From Mermis nigrescens (taxonomy: Eukaryota; Nematoda; Enoplea; Mermithida; Mermithidae), in contig JAVLUZ010000644.1 in assembly GCA_036768485.1 (NCBI GenBank), positions 1 through 64,000 on the forward strand: DNA of 64,000 nucleotides. The letters are read 5' to 3'. Below are positions 11,125 through 23,315 of the stretch, piece by piece. A model generated the notes under the pieces. The model made no database searches, was not told the origin of the DNA, and saw only the letters and a list, made by a program, of their open reading frames with translations. Both the position numbers and the translations under genes were made by a program. The first letter of the stretch is position 1; every line of letters starts with the position of its first letter.

Positions 11125-11821
11125 GCGTATGCAACGCAGTACCTATTCTGCGAGACGTTTTTCTACGCTAAAAACATGATGAAACAAAATGCTTTATGGC
11201 GGTTTCCACTTAAACAGATAAGAAATTACTAAAATTTTAGGATGCAGTCAGTTTTGCACATCAATTGCAAAAGCACGCGTAATTCGTAATGTCGTAGTTT
11301 TACGCAAAAGAAACTGGGTGTACTGGACTATTAGAGTCGATTTTATTCACTCATAAGCGGACCCATATGCATGATTCGGTCCCAAATGAATTCGGTCTAT
11401 GTCTCGAAAAATTCGTTGGGATAGCTTACAAAAACTGCATTTTTCGATGTCTATCGACATGCTCTATCCATCAAGATCTCAAAATTCTAACTTTTTGATA
11501 AAAAAAAGTTTGCCTCTTACATTCCCTAAATTCACATGCCCAAAATCGTTTGATCCGATGTCGGTACCACACTTATGCCTTGATCCGGACTATACTGCGA
11601 TTGGCGAAAATATCCATTGATAGTAAAAAAAACTCATTTTTGATAAAAAAAGTCGGATCAGCTCAAGGTGAGCGCTTCACTTTCTTAGCCTCTCAGTTGA
11701 TTATTCTAGAAAAATGCTTTAATATCATTGCCAGCATACAAAGGCTTGGGGTTTTTAGACCAGCAGAACCGAAGAGTCCTCCATAATTGAATCTTTAGCG
11801 TTTTTATGCGTGAGTTCTCTT

Positions 11822-12226
11822 CATTCATGATCTTTGGGGGTTCATTCCTTCCACAGAAAAATTTTAAGCCCCTGCAAAAATTTTTTCACCTCCCCCAGAA
11901 TTGGCGATTTTTTAAAAATTCCCAAAAAATTTTCCTAAAATTTGTGGAAAAGATGCTTTTTTATGCGTCTTTGTTTTCTATTTGCTCAAAAGTGCCTAAT
12001 TTTCGGCGCTTCGCGCCATTATACTCATGTGTTGACTATATTTTATTCATTTTGTTCCGACTTACTTGATTTTTTCGATTTTTGAAAATGTTTTTATGCT
12101 CTAGAAAGATGAAGCATCGTCAGAAACGCTGAAATACGATGTTTTTGACGTGTACCTACCATTTTTAGACCAAAAAAGGCATTTTAGAATTTCACTCCCC
12201 CAGAAATACCATGCTGTGCATGTATG
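11822..12226 (-). mobile_element. MITE family A, copy 2
   Basis: A 405-bp family A element in reverse orientation, from CATTCATGATCTTTGGGGG to CCATGCTGTGCATGTATG. Flanks are GTTCTCTT and GTTCTGTT, an 8-bp TSD with one mismatch. It contains the palindrome module as TTCGGCGCTTCGCGCC. Confidence 0.85.
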
Positions 12227-12739
12227 GTTCTGTTCCATCAGACTCCCAGAATAAGGCTGCTGTCTATGTATGCTTTTAAGATGCTTTCGATAGCTTTTTT
12301 GTTTCCAATATTCTTGTGCAGTTCTGAAGTCTCTAGTGCTTATGTAAATGTACTTTACGCGGTGATCAGTGCGTTGTGCGAACTACCACAAATTTTTAGC
12401 GACTATTGATCAGAATATTCAATTAATTGAATTGTGTTTTTTATATATTGATGTATTTCCTTACCTTGCGCATAATGTTTTTGTCAATATGATACTCTGA
12501 TGCGAACTTACCAATTTCTGTACAAATTGACTTTTTAAATTTATCTAAGGATTCGGAAGCAAATCCTGAAAATCTTCCGGAATAAAAAAGTAATATGGTT
12601 CAGAGCACTTTATCATTTCTCTGTATTTGTTTTATTCATTTGCGTTTATCAAAAACTTCGAAAAGATGGCAAGATTTTCTTTATTTTGAAAGTCCATCAG
12701 AGGAGCCTAATTGTGCTCGATTGCCGTTTTTCGAATAAC

Positions 12740-13011
12740 TCCTCGAGTCCACACCTGGGCGTGGGGGGTTCGGGGGTATGCACCCCAAACAGAAACCAAA
12801 ATACCCTCCCCCAGAAACCAAAATACCCCCCCAGAATCAATTTTTGAAAATTGTTTTTGTTTTTTTTCGCAATTTTTTGATGCCAATGGATAGTGCTTGA
12901 TGAGAAACGTTGAAAAATGGTGTTTTCTCGCCATACTACTATTTTTAAGGCCATTTTTTACCTTTGAAAAATCTTGCACTTCCCCCAGAATTTTGGTGCC
13001 GCCTACCTATG
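12740..13011 (-). mobile_element. MITE family D, copy 1
   Basis: A 272-bp element from CACACCTGGGCGTGG to GCCGCCTACCTATG; imperfect TIRs CACACCTGGGCG / CATAGGTAGGCG. Flanked by CTCGAGTC and CTCGAGAC (7/8). The body carries TTGATGCCAATGGATAGTGC and AAATGGTGTTTTCTCGCCAT, which recur in the other D copies. C-runs next to both ends are the complement of the G-runs in A. Confidence 0.85.
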
Positions 13012-13333
13012 CTCGAGACCCCCAAGTGGGCTTGATAAGACATGTACATTATATCACGGAATTTCAATGGTCAGCCAGCACTATTTTTTTAATTGACTCG
13101 GCTCGAAAGGTTGTTGCCTGCCTCAGGAATAAAATACATATCTGCATGATAAAAAAGAACAGATCGATATTTTTTAGATTGGCAAAAATGTTTCCATTTT
13201 TTTGTTAATTTTGTCAGAGGTTCACCAGTGTTTTCCCTCGGAATGAAAATTTGTTTCTTATTCTTTTAACAGAAACTTATGGTTTTGCTCCACACAAGGG
13301 CAAAGGGAAGGGTGAGGGGGGAGGAGGTATCAC

Positions 13334-13479
13334 CACACATGGGCGTGGAGGGTTGTATGTACCTCCCAGAAGTTGAAACCTCTAGATTACTGCAGACCCC
13401 CCAGAACTCCATTTTTAGTAGCATTTTATCAATTTTACCCATCCTGACCCCCCCAGAGTTTTCTTGCTGCCCACGTATG
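13334..13479 (-). mobile_element. Short MITE family F, copy 1
   Basis: A 146-bp element from CACACATGGGCGTGG to TGCTGCCCACGTATG with a perfect 8-bp TSD, GGTATCAC. Its ends are nearly those of family D, but the body is shorter and different, so F looks like an internal-deletion relative mobilised by the same machinery (inference). Confidence 0.8.
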
Positions 13480-14759
13480 GGTATCACCCTTCCCTTGGAT
13501 TTTTTAAAAACCTGACACTGTCAGACGATTGGTAAAACATCGGATGTTCATGGGAAAATTTTAATATAGCTGAAAAACAGCTTGGTTAACCAAAAGTTCT
13601 GTCAATTTAATAAGTTTAATGCGAACGGATTAATTTTACACTTTTTGTCAGTTATTTGTCACATAAAACTGAATTATCTGCGTAATACATACTTTAGGTA
13701 AGACATTTTTTCAAAAAAAACATTCTGGAACTGAATTCATCCGCCTTCTAAACTCAAGAACGACATTTTACGATGCTTAAATAGATATAATATTAACAAT
13801 TCACCTGGTAAAACGCATGTTATGATATGATCTATGTTTACTATGTGACTGTTTTCGAATTTCACCAGCCTTCCCCCCCCTGCTCACCTTTATCTTTCCC
13901 CACCTGTGTTTGGCCCTTTGATTTTTCAATTTTCCACGTCGACAATTAAAAGGTAATAAAAAGTGGCTGTCCTTTTGGAGATCTATGATTGTGATGGTCT
14001 GCTTCACAAGTTTTTGGGCGAATTTTACTGACAGTATACGATAATTATGGATCAGCTCAATGCACTTGCCGCAAACTGTCACATTTCTGGCGGCAAAAAT
14101 TTTTTAAAGTCAGATGCAAACTTATTTGAAACGGGCCGGCTGGACGGAATAAAAATTTTTTATTCGGTTCTCATTAGATGCTGTTTTACGCAGAAATACA
14201 GAGCATCTAAAATTTGTGGAAAAGCCGCAAATATAATTTGAATTGTATCAGTTTTTGAAGCCCAGAAACTGTTACTTTCCCTACTTCACATCGCGTCCTG
14301 TCAAAATTGTTGCTTGTCTGCGAAATGTATTTTGGAGAATGAAAAGTGCAAAAAAAGCTAGGCCAACGAACTTTATAAATTCGGATAAGACAAAATTACG
14401 CAGTTCATTCAGGTTCCGAATTCGTAAAAAATTTTCCTTCATTACACTCAATTGAGACGCTGTTCGTGTTATTATAAACGTCGAAGATGCATAGCTGTTC
14501 GAAAAGCTTGAGCTTAATCCATATAATAATTTGGCTCTTTTTGTTGTGCTATATTTATTCGTTCTTAGTTCCTGTAAGAATTAGGAATACTTTGTTGCTA
14601 ATCAGATTAATTAGCGTTATAGTTGTATGTGCATATTCTAGGTTGACTTGGCGTATTTGCAGCGCGTAGAAAATACTACTCTCACTTCAAGTAAGGTCTT
14701 TTGAGCTTAATGTACTGTACAATTCATCAGGTAGGTTGTAGCTGAGGCAGAGAATGGGG
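13480..14759. other. Intergenic stretch, weak ORFs only
   Basis: No repeat family recognised. Two frames of 60-65 codons at 14047-14241 and 14487-14669 (+) have no splice context or domain; the second is merely hydrophobic. A poly-C/T tract lies near 13870. Confidence 0.35.
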
Positions 14760-15090
14760 ACCAATCCCCTTAAAATTACGTACCCTGATCTTGGAGTTTA
14801 GGAGTCTTCAACCCCTAAGGTTTCCAACTCCCGGAATTTTTGATTTAAAAAAAATTGGAAAAGATTCAGATTTAAGCGCTTTTTAGCTATCTTTTGGTTC
14901 AAAAGTCAAATTTTCGGATTCATTTCTGACTTTGTTCAATTTTCTCGATTATTTTCGTATTTTCTTTAAATTTGTTTGTTTTGTGTTCTAGAAAGAAAGA
15001 GCATCGTTAGAAACAAAGAAATTGTGTTTTTGGTACGCACCTATCGTCTTTAGCTTAGAAAAGGCAATTAAAAAGACATGGTACACACCA
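14760..15090 (-). mobile_element. Degenerate MITE family A copy
   Basis: Reverse-oriented family A body: GATTTAAGCGCTTTTTAGCTA, TTCTAGAAAGAAAGAGCATCG and TAGAAACAAAGAAATTGTGTT align with other copies. Both ends are eroded and no TSD can be read. Confidence 0.6.
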
Positions 15091-15663
15091 AAGGGCTAAA
15101 TAGAAAATTCAGTCTCCAGAGAGTTGACAAATGTTAATTAAGACACCTAAGTGAAATTTCTGGTAGCTGAAAACATGAGAATTTCAGAAATGTCATTCAC
15201 TTTGCATGAAAGTGAAAACCGATTGAAACAAATGCATTTGGACATTCGAAAACGTAAGAAATGCGATATCCGACACGCATAACATATGCTATTAAATCAA
15301 TAAATCAAGCTTTTATAACAAAATATTGGTCGATACATTTTCTTTTGCTTGATAAAACATGTGTTCCAATGAAAAAGGGTAGGTACTGAGAAGCTTGCCA
15401 CAACAGGATTTCTGATCTTACAGTAAAATGCAATAAAGCAGACGACTAGATCACGGATCTACAGCTAGGTAGTGTTAAAAGGGCACCCTAGATTACAAAA
15501 TTGAAAATTATTGACGCGCATTTTAAGGGTTGCTAGAATAGATTTTAGCGCTTTTCTGAGCTATTAACAGTAGCTATCTTATTTGTGTTATTTATGCCGT
15601 CATTTTGCCTATCTCCTTAGTTGTTGAAATGTCTGACTTCCAAATTCGTCCCCCCAAATTCAG
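15091..15663. other. Probable intron or 5' flank of the Kunitz gene
   Basis: AT-rich sequence without recognised repeats, ending in a pyrimidine-rich acceptor (CCCCCCAAATTCAG) at 15663. Confidence 0.35.
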
Positions 15664-15804
15664 GTGGCCTGCTGTTTATTTCATTGAGTTTAAGTAAAAT
15701 TCAAATTACAAGTATAAATATTTGCCCAGTTGCTAAATGCACGATTTCGATGTGTGGATTTTGCGAACAATGCGTTGCTCAGGATTCTCAATATTATTGC
15801 CGAC
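15664..15804 (+). CDS. Cysteine-rich exon upstream of Kunitz domain
   Basis: A 141-bp exon, phase 1 to phase 1, between AAATTCAG and a consensus donor GTAAGT at 15805. It encodes a hydrophobic segment (GLLFISLSLS) and then a cysteine-dense stretch: CPVAKCTIS, CGFCEQC and YYC. Joining its phase-1 donor to the phase-1 acceptor at 17022 keeps the frame into the Kunitz domain, the main evidence that this is coding. The hydrophobic part may be the end of a signal peptide, with the initiator Met in an earlier exon. Another frame is also open here but does not fit the downstream exon. Confidence 0.55.
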
Positions 15805-17021
15805 GTAAGTATCCAAGATTTAATTTTTGGTATACATAATTATTACCTGATTCAATTCCTACTTATGGGTATTCGAATTCAGAGGGTGTTAAGAATTTAA
15901 AAATGATAGATAAATTGTTCAGCAAAAGCTACCGTTTAATTTTGTCAAAATATTTACCTTTGTCAGCAGTAGACATTGTGTAGAGCATGTCAAATCTATT
16001 CAGCTCGGTCAGGCGGTTCAACTAGAAATATTCATAATTTTTTGGCTTTATTGAGTTAAAAAGACGATGTAAACATTAGAATATTCAGAAAAACGAAGAT
16101 TTTACGTATAGAAAAGTCATAAAAGTATGTTTAAGTCTTTGATTTCGAGCACTATTCGATTTTATCGTCTTCGCTCAAAATTCAACAAAGGATCCCTCTC
16201 CTATATTTTTTGCAATTTTTAAAACATATTACGCGATGCTTTTTGGCACTATAAATAATATGACTTCCTGTAGCCGTTCAGGCATATAATAAGTTTTTCA
16301 GAATAAGATAAACAGGGTACGGGTTGGTCGTCGTGTAAATGAATAAGCTGAGTTAGATAAGATGAAAGAATAAAGTTGAATAGAAAATAAAATGCACGAA
16401 TGAATAAATGAATAAGAAATGTTCTCTTAAGAACCAAAATCAATTATTCAAAATTACTTCTCATGAGTGTAGGTATAATCTCTTTGAGTAAGTTCTACGT
16501 CTCGCTATATTTTACCACTTTTATTAAATAAAAAATTATACACGTTGGTATATAATTTTATAATTGTCAGGTTTCCAACCTGATTTTTAGCGCTGGATCT
16601 GTAGTTTTACTCGCACGTAATAGAATCGCGACGTAATGCATTGTGAAATCGAGCAGTATGGAGCTCAAACTTTTTGCAAATTTCAGTCTTTCAACGGCTG
16701 ATATCTTCACTTTTATACTTATGTAACTGAGAAGCCCGAAAACTGGGCAGGTTTGAAGACTCGCCACTGGCCAGTGTTCGGTTGCTTTCGGAAGCCGAAC
16801 CGGAACTCAAGTAAAAAAATTGCGCTACTCAATTCGGAGATGAAACGTCATCTCCACACGTTAAGCGCAAAAGCTATAAATACCACATCCGAACAGCGAA
16901 ACGAGCTGGCGGGAAAAGCTACGAAAAATAGCGCATGAGCTCAGTGAATGTGTATGTGCGCCGCACCTACACACTTTCACATTTATTCTTTACATTTTCA
17001 GCCGTAAAACTATTTCTTCAG
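15805..17021. other. Intron of the Kunitz gene
   Basis: A 1.2-kb intron, GTAAGT...TTTCTTCAG. No repeat family recognised. An alternative acceptor 20 bases upstream (TTTTCAG at 17001) would shift the frame. Confidence 0.5.
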
Positions 17022-17221
17022 GAAACAGGACATGTGTTGATGTAATGTGCAGTTTAATCCCATGGAAAGGGTTAACGTGTAAGCAGAATTCTACTCGTTG
17101 GTACTTCGACTCGAGGAAAGGAACGTGTCAAAAATTTAAATACAACGGCTGCGACGGCAATGACAACAATTTCTTGAACGAAGCCGAATGCGAAAATTTT
17201 TGTATAATTCGAAATTCATAG
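17022..17221 (+). CDS. Kunitz/BPTI domain protein, last exon
   Basis: The exon encodes one complete Kunitz serine-protease-inhibitor domain and stops at TAG. All six cysteines are present in order: CSLIPWKGLTC, then RWYFDSRKGTC, FKYNGC, and AECENFC, with the family's GNDNNF signature (usual form GNxNxF). The residue after the second cysteine, the P1 site in this family, is Lys, so a trypsin-like target is predicted. The usual Gly-Pro-Cys before P1 is Gly-Leu-Thr-Cys here. Only six residues follow the domain, so it is C-terminal in a small secreted protein. It joins in phase 1 to the exon at 15664-15804. Confidence 0.85.
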
Positions 17222-17365
17222 CTGGATGACGATAATGTAATTAACTGAATAGGCATTCCTTTTGTTCTAACCGATTGTAAAGTGTATTAATGTGCGACTG
17301 AATCTTTCAAATATTGTAGTTCGTTTCACATAAGTTTTGCATAAATTTTAAGAATTTTCGCCGAC

Positions 17366-17371
17366 AATAAA
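17366..17371 (+). terminator. Poly(A) signal of the Kunitz gene
   Basis: AATAAA 145 bp after the TAG, on the same strand and with no competing hexamer before it. Confidence 0.6.
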
Positions 17372-17854
17372 CCGGCAGCTAACGATAATTTCAACAAACC
17401 TAATATATTTATCGCAATCTGCTATAGTCTGTCCCATTCCCAACGGCCTATTTTTGCTTTAAGGCTTATTACTGAAGCAAAATATTTCACGGCTTAGTTA
17501 ATTGCGGCAGTTTGTTAGATGCTCCATATGTTAAGCAAAGCACGTTAAACATCAATATGAAGAGTTTTAAGCAATCAACCGCTACGAGAGGCTAATTGAA
17601 GAAGCCAATTCGTGCAGTGAAAAACTAATACAGTAATGAGACTTTTGTGAAAATGGGCCGTGTGGAATGGAACAGACTAAAGCTTGCGGCGTGCAATGGT
17701 GAAAAAGCGTTATTTTACTGGATGGGAGAGTTTTTGAATCTGTTTGTTTCCGAGTTACAACGATTCCCACTAATTCGTAAAGATTGGAAAAATCATGACG
17801 ATAGAGAAAAGGAAAAATGAATATAGCAAAAACAGCTCGAAGTCCGATGAGCCG

Positions 17855-18245
17855 GTCTGCAACCATAGGTCTTCTCGGTGGGGTGGGGAGCTTGACCTTC
17901 AGCATGGCAACTGACTCCCGCCTCGAAAAATGGCCGCGACTACCCAGAAATGCAGATTTTTCATGAAAGTTGTACAAAGTGTGCCCTTTGAGCATTTTTG
18001 GCTCAAAAATTCTCGTTGCTTCGCGCCATGTATATACATACATTTTCTAGCTATATTCTGTTCAATTCACTCGATTATTTCAAATTTTTCTAAATTTTTC
18101 GTTTTTATGTTTGAGAAAGAACGAGTATTGTCAGAGATGTCAAAAAGCAGTGTTTTTGACGTGTGATCTTGGCTTTTAGCTCAGAAAACACTTTCAAAAT
18201 TTGTTTGGTCTGACCCTCACCCCTTCAGAACTCTCATGCTGCATA
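17855..18245 (-). mobile_element. Degenerate MITE family A copy
   Basis: Reverse-oriented family A body with TGAAAGTTGTACAAAGTGTGC, GCTTCGCGCCATGTATATAC, AGAAAGAACGAGTATTGTCAG and an end near CTCATGCTGCATATG. The left end (ATAGGTCTTCTCGG) is eroded and no TSD was resolved. Confidence 0.6.
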
Positions 18246-18589
18246 TGCATAATATATGCAGCTGTCCATATATTTTTGCAATGATAGATATCAGCGCTAT
18301 TTCGCACGCAAGAATTGGTTTCCGACTGACTCTCTATAAGCACTAGGCTCAAAATTAATAAGCTACGTTACGCTTATTAGAAGAGATCATTTTTAAACCG
18401 ACAGTGCAGGTTTATAACCATTGTGCTGCTACAAAAAACAGCTGTTTACTGTGAGGTCCTAACGATGCACTATCTTTGTTTCCGAGCTCAACGATCGTAA
18501 ATCTCGAGGTGAAGAAGGTCTTTTTATCGATTTTCGCGCCGATTGTGTTAAATGCAAACCAAACCGTAATATTAATAACCAACTCTTCA

Positions 18590-21530
18590 CCTAGGTAGTC
18601 GCGCCCCTTTCTCGTACTTTGCGTTTAAAAGTTCTGTATTTCAATTCAAGAAGTTTGTTAAATAAGCTAGAGTGATTTAAAACTGTTACTAAATAGCAAA
18701 CAGTTTGAAATAATACTTTGTTGTGAATCTTGGCTTTATCCTGAAATTCCAGATAGTCTACTTTGCAGTTCAAATAATTACCAAATTATTCGATGTGATC
18801 GGTTAAATAAACGTGGGGGTGGACTTATAGTTTTTGCTAATAATAATCTACATATTAAACACATCAAAATTCCTATCAATTTTCCTGCCTGTGAAATTTT
18901 AATTTTTGATTTATGCAATACTGATTTCAAAACTAGATTTATTCTAGCTTATCGTCCTCCTACTTATGATATTATGTATGCTGAAAGTCTTTGTAATTCT
19001 ATTGAATGGGCTTCTAATGTACCTTATCCTTTATTAATTGTTGGTGATTTTAATCTTCCTAAAATTAATTGGGTCTCCAACACCTTTCCTTCTGATCCCA
19101 TCAATACTTTATTTTATGACACCTTCTGTACAACTGGTTTGGAGCAACTAATCCGTAGTCCAACTCACGATAATAATATATTAGATTTGCTTTTTTCACT
19201 TAATCAAGCCATTAACGTGAAGATATCACCTCCTTTTTCTGTTAGTGATCATAATTCTATTGCTTTCGAAATTCAAGGGTACGAAGAGACAAATCACATG
19301 CCCTCTTGTTTAAATTTTCGAAAAGCCAATTACGAGTTAATTTCTATGCGATTAGCCACTGTTTCTTGGCCCGATTTATTTAATCAGTGTACTTCGGCAG
19401 ATGATATGTATAATGTTTTTGTTTCAGTTCTTCAAACTATTAGTTCTGATCTAATACCTAAAAAAGTACATAGAAATTTTAAGAAAGTATTTCCTAAACA
19501 CATCCGTAAGTTATATTTAAAAAAACTTAAATTATGGAAAAATTACAAAAAGTTCAAAACTCGAACAAATCGAACTATCTATTCTAGTTTCTGCAAATCT
19601 ATAAAAAGAGAAACCAAAAATTTTTACGCTAAAGAAGAATTAGAAGTTTTGAAATCAGGCGATATCCGTAACTTTTACAATTTTGTTAATTCTCGTTTAA
19701 AAATCAGGAAAAGTTCATTTCCCCTGACTTTATCTAATGGTATTGAATTAGATGACGATCATGTAAAAGCTAATCATTTTAACTCATATTTTGCCTCTGT
19801 TTTCACTGTTGATGATCAAAATCTTCCTGTTTTTCAGGCTCGTACTTTTTCTTCGTTAGCAGAAATGAATTTCGATGTAGACACCGTTTACAGAGCTATT
19901 CGCGAATCTAAACCAAGTACTGCATGTGGCCCTGATGGCCTATGCTCATTTTTTATTAAAAAACTAGGTTATTTGCTTTCTCCTCCTCTTGCTTCTATCT
20001 TTGAAACTTCTTTTCGATCAGGTTCAATTCCAAAATTGTGGTATCAAGCAAACGTAATTCCAGTTTTCAAAAATAAAGGTGATTCTGCTTGTGTAGAAAA
20101 TTATCGTCCGATTTCGTTGTGTTGCTCTCCTTGTAAAATTATGGAAAAAATTGTTAATAAAAAGATTCTGGATTACTTAAATATAAATAATTTACTTTCT
20201 CCTCTCCAATTTGGATTTTTAAAAGGTCGATCATGTGAAATGCAATTGCTAAAGTGTAAAAACGAATGGGCAAAATTTATTGATAGAAAATCTACTGTAG
20301 ATGTAATTTTTATCGACTTTAAAAAAGCTTTCGATTCTTTATCGCACACAAAATTACTTCATAAACTTTCTGCATATGGTCTAAATGGTTTTCTTTTCAA
20401 CTGGCTTAAATCTTTTTTATCCTCTCGATCTCAGTGCGTTGTTGTTAATAGTTCTTTTTCAGATAGCTTTAATGTAACTAGCGGCGTCCCGCAAGGGAGC
20501 GTGATAGGGCCAACCCTTTTTCTGATTTACATTAATGATTTATGTGATAATATGAGTAGTCGTATTCGGTTATTTGCTGACGATGTTAAAATGTATAATT
20601 TGTCCTCTTCTAAAACTATACTTCAAAACGACCTTAATAAGCTTTATACATGGTCGCGTGAATGGCAGCTTCAGATATCTATTGATAAATGCTCAGTTTT
20701 GTACATGGGTTATAATAATCCTAAACATCAATATTTTATTGGAAATCAACTTTTACCTTCTGATTCTGACTGTGTCCGCGATTTAGGTGTTCTAATGTCT
20801 CAAAATTTGAAATTTCAGCAGCACTATCATGAAGTGATTAAAAAAGCTTCTCAGCGATCCAGTCTGATACTGAAGTTATTCTTCTCTCGTGATCATAAAA
20901 TTTTGTCTCGTGCTTTTGTTGTATATGTTCGTCCGCTTTTAGAGTACTGCTGTACCGTTTGGAGTCCTTATCGTATTCGAGATATTGATCGTATCGAGCG
21001 AGTTCAGCGCAAGTTTACCCGTTGTATTTTTGGTTTTAGCAGTGGTTTGTCATATAATGATCGTTTAAAAAGTCTGTCATTAGAACGTCTCGAAATACGC
21101 CGTATTCGTTTTGCTTTATCCTTTTATTATCAGATTATTAATGGAAAATCACACATTCTCTGTGACGAGTTTTTCGCATTTAATCGCAACTATACTCGCT
21201 CTGTCAATAACCTTAAACTGACTGTTCCAGTAGCTCGTTCAGATATTCTCAAGTATGATTTCAGTCATAGATATGTGAATCTGTGGAATTCACTTCCAGT
21301 TGATGTTGTAAATTCACCTAGCTTAGAAATTTTTAAACGCAAACTAAATGCTTTTGATTTTTCTGTTCATCTGAAGGGGCACGTGTAAGTTTTCACGTTC
21401 GTGACTGCGTGTCCCGTTGCTGACGTTTTAGTCATATATCGTTTTATCATATCTTTGTATCGTACGCTGTGTCTTTATTTTTACCATGTCTTGTACGTTT
21501 TGCAATAAAATCTTTGTTGTTGTTGTTGTA
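18590..21530 (+). mobile_element. CR1/jockey-like non-LTR retrotransposon
   Basis: Element of about 2.9 kb: a nearly full ORF2, a 3' UTR of about 140 bp, AATAAA at about 21505 and a short 3' microsatellite tail (TTGTTGTTGTTG). Short 3' tandem repeats instead of poly(A) fit the CR1-like clade. The 5' end begins close to the start of ORF2, with no ORF1, so the copy is 5'-truncated, as is usual for this class. I could not read a TSD. Confidence 0.9.
18595..21388 (+). pseudogene. Non-LTR ORF2: AP endonuclease and reverse transcriptase
   Basis: A long frame from 18673 to TAA at 21388; its first 25 or so codons lie in another frame (18595-18672, with YFNSRSLLNKLE), so there is one frameshift near 18670. 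In order: endonuclease motifs CCESWL, RCDRLNKRGGGL, AYRPP, GDFNLPKINW and SDHNS; then RT motifs ACGPDG, NYRPISL, FIDFKKAFDS, SGVPQGSVIGPTLF and the catalytic FADD. A C-terminal segment with LLEYCCTVWSP and DRIERVQRKFTRCIF follows, typical of CR1/jockey proteins. Catalytic residues appear intact, so the copy decayed recently. The frameshift probably makes it inactive, though it may be an assembly error. Confidence 0.9.
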
Positions 21531-22107
21531 TCCTTTTTTACCTATCATTTGTGGTAGTTTTTCTTTGAACTTCTTTTACCACAGGCAAGAAGGAATTTAA
21601 ATCGGAGAATGATTTTTCCTTCATTCCTCATTGCCTTCTTAGCCAAAATCGCAAAAAATTGTCGCTGAATTTCACAATAATATTTAGAATCTAGGTATTT
21701 ACCTATTTAAATGTATTCTGTTGCTTTATGTACATACTTTGTTTTATGCACATTGTGTATTATGTTTACATTGACAATGCATTTTTACCTACTTTTTATA
21801 TGTTTCTTTTTTTAAATACTTTCACCGAATAAATTTTCTTCTTTCTTCTTCTACTCCGCGCAGTTTTTACATAAAATGAGATTTGTTCAAGAAGCAAGGA
21901 TGGCAACAATTTTTCGGCGTTATGAGCACAGACCTAGCCAGGATTTTCGCTAGGGTAATTCCCAGAAAATATTCTATCTAAAAAACGCATTAAAACTGGC
22001 GGGGGCAGTTGAATGATGTGTTTTTTGGGATTTTTCACATAGTCCGAATAATTTTGTTATTTGTGATTTTTCAAAACTTCTTTAGACAACTAGACAACTT
22101 TTTCTAG

Positions 22108-22195
22108 GAAGTTCCTTTCAGCAGCGATCGAACCTGAAACCTCTCGTGTCATAGACAGACACATTATCCAATACAAGGACCCAATATTTTAAGAA
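22108..22195 (-). repeat. tRNA-Arg-like fragment (SINE head or pseudogene)
   Basis: Read on the minus strand: an A-box-like TTGTATTGGATAATG, an anticodon-arm region TGTCTGTCTATGACACGAG, and a B-box-like CAGGTTCGATCGC. Spacing matches a tRNA, but position 33 is not T and the acceptor ends do not pair, so it is not functional. Confidence 0.45.
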
Positions 22196-22278
22196 GTCAA
22201 CGAGTTCTCAATAAACCATATACGTGTTAACCTTCTGTCAATTTGTGGCAACAGCAATTGCTGTGCGGATTCAGATTG

Positions 22279-22428
22279 ATGCCAGACATGGGCTTAGCCT
22301 AAGGCATAAATGGGGCAAAAATTGCTTCGTTCGCTTCGCTCGCTCCGCAATTTTCGCTCCATTTATCTCCAGGCTTAGCCTCAAACGCTGGCCTCCATTT
22401 ATCTTAGGCTAAGCCCAAGCGCTGGCAT
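22279..22428. mobile_element. Palindromic MITE-like element, 150 bp
   Basis: The left end ATGCCAGACATGGGCTTAGC is matched by the reverse complement of the right end (ATGCCAGCGC..GGGCTTAGC). The pairing continues through CTAAG and ATAAATGG, about 35 bp each side with small gaps. The centre has CGTTCGCTTCGCTCGCTCC. No TSD was found. Confidence 0.6.
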
Positions 22429-22867
22429 GAGTGTGAATGCACATAACTAAGCCTAAGCCTTAGACATTGGTAACAACAATCCAATGATTCTCTTCACCAT
22501 TATTGTCATGATCAGCGACAATAATTTCCTACGCTTTCATGATTTACGGAGAAGAATTCTTCCAGAACCCGAAATAATCGCTTTTATGATAAACCACTAA
22601 GATATTCGTAATTTTTTTTTACCCATACTTGACAAATTTTGGCAAAATTTTGAAGGAAATTTCTTTACTTCCTAAACTACAAGTGCCAGAAATTTAGTCC
22701 ACAAACTACATTGTATTCTCACTAATTTAGCAAGAGACTTCCGGGTTCTTTTCCGTGCTCGGAAATCAACTCTAGAGTCTACTTCCAACCATCTGGGTGG
22801 TTTTCCTGTCGATTTTCGATACTTTCCGAAAATCACAAATAACAAAATTTAGCCACATCGTCCTGCA

Positions 22868-23307
22868 CACGGTTTTTTATATTCGGCAAAGAGTTTTTCC
22901 GATGTACAAAGACTTTTGGGGACCGTCTTCGTACATGTACAAAGATTTTTGGGCAGACAAAAACTGGAAAAATCTTTAAAATTCGCAAAAATTTTCGGCG
23001 CTTTGCGCAGAAATGAGTAATTGTGTGTTCTATTCTATATATCTTTATGTCAGAAATTGCTATTTCGAAAGGGAAAATGTCAAATTTTTAGGCGCCGTAT
23101 TGAGACGATTATTAGTGATTTTTGCCTTCAAAAACCCAGAAATTAGCTAAAATACACTACCAAAAGTCGAACATATCTGTTTTAGCCACACTAAAATTGC
23201 TACTGTACCATATTATAGTACCCAAAAATTTGAGTGTACAAAATGTGCAAAGACTTTTAGGGACCATCTTTGTTTAAGTAGAAACTGACCTTGTACAAAA
23301 AACAATG
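22868..23307 (-). mobile_element. hAT-type MITE family B, copy 2
   Basis: A 440-bp reverse copy from CACGGTTTTTTATATTCGGC to TTGTACAAAAAACAATG. Flanks are GTCCTGCA (22860-22867) and GTCCCGCA (23308-23315), an 8-bp TSD with one mismatch. The right TSD is shared with the next element. Confidence 0.9.
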
Positions 23308-23315
23308 GTCCCGCA

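Noticed and set aside
1055..17221. Joining the exon at 1055-1207 to the Kunitz exons as one gene
   Set aside because: Its donor is phase 2 while the 15664 acceptor needs phase 1, and the ARL2 exon on the same strand lies between.
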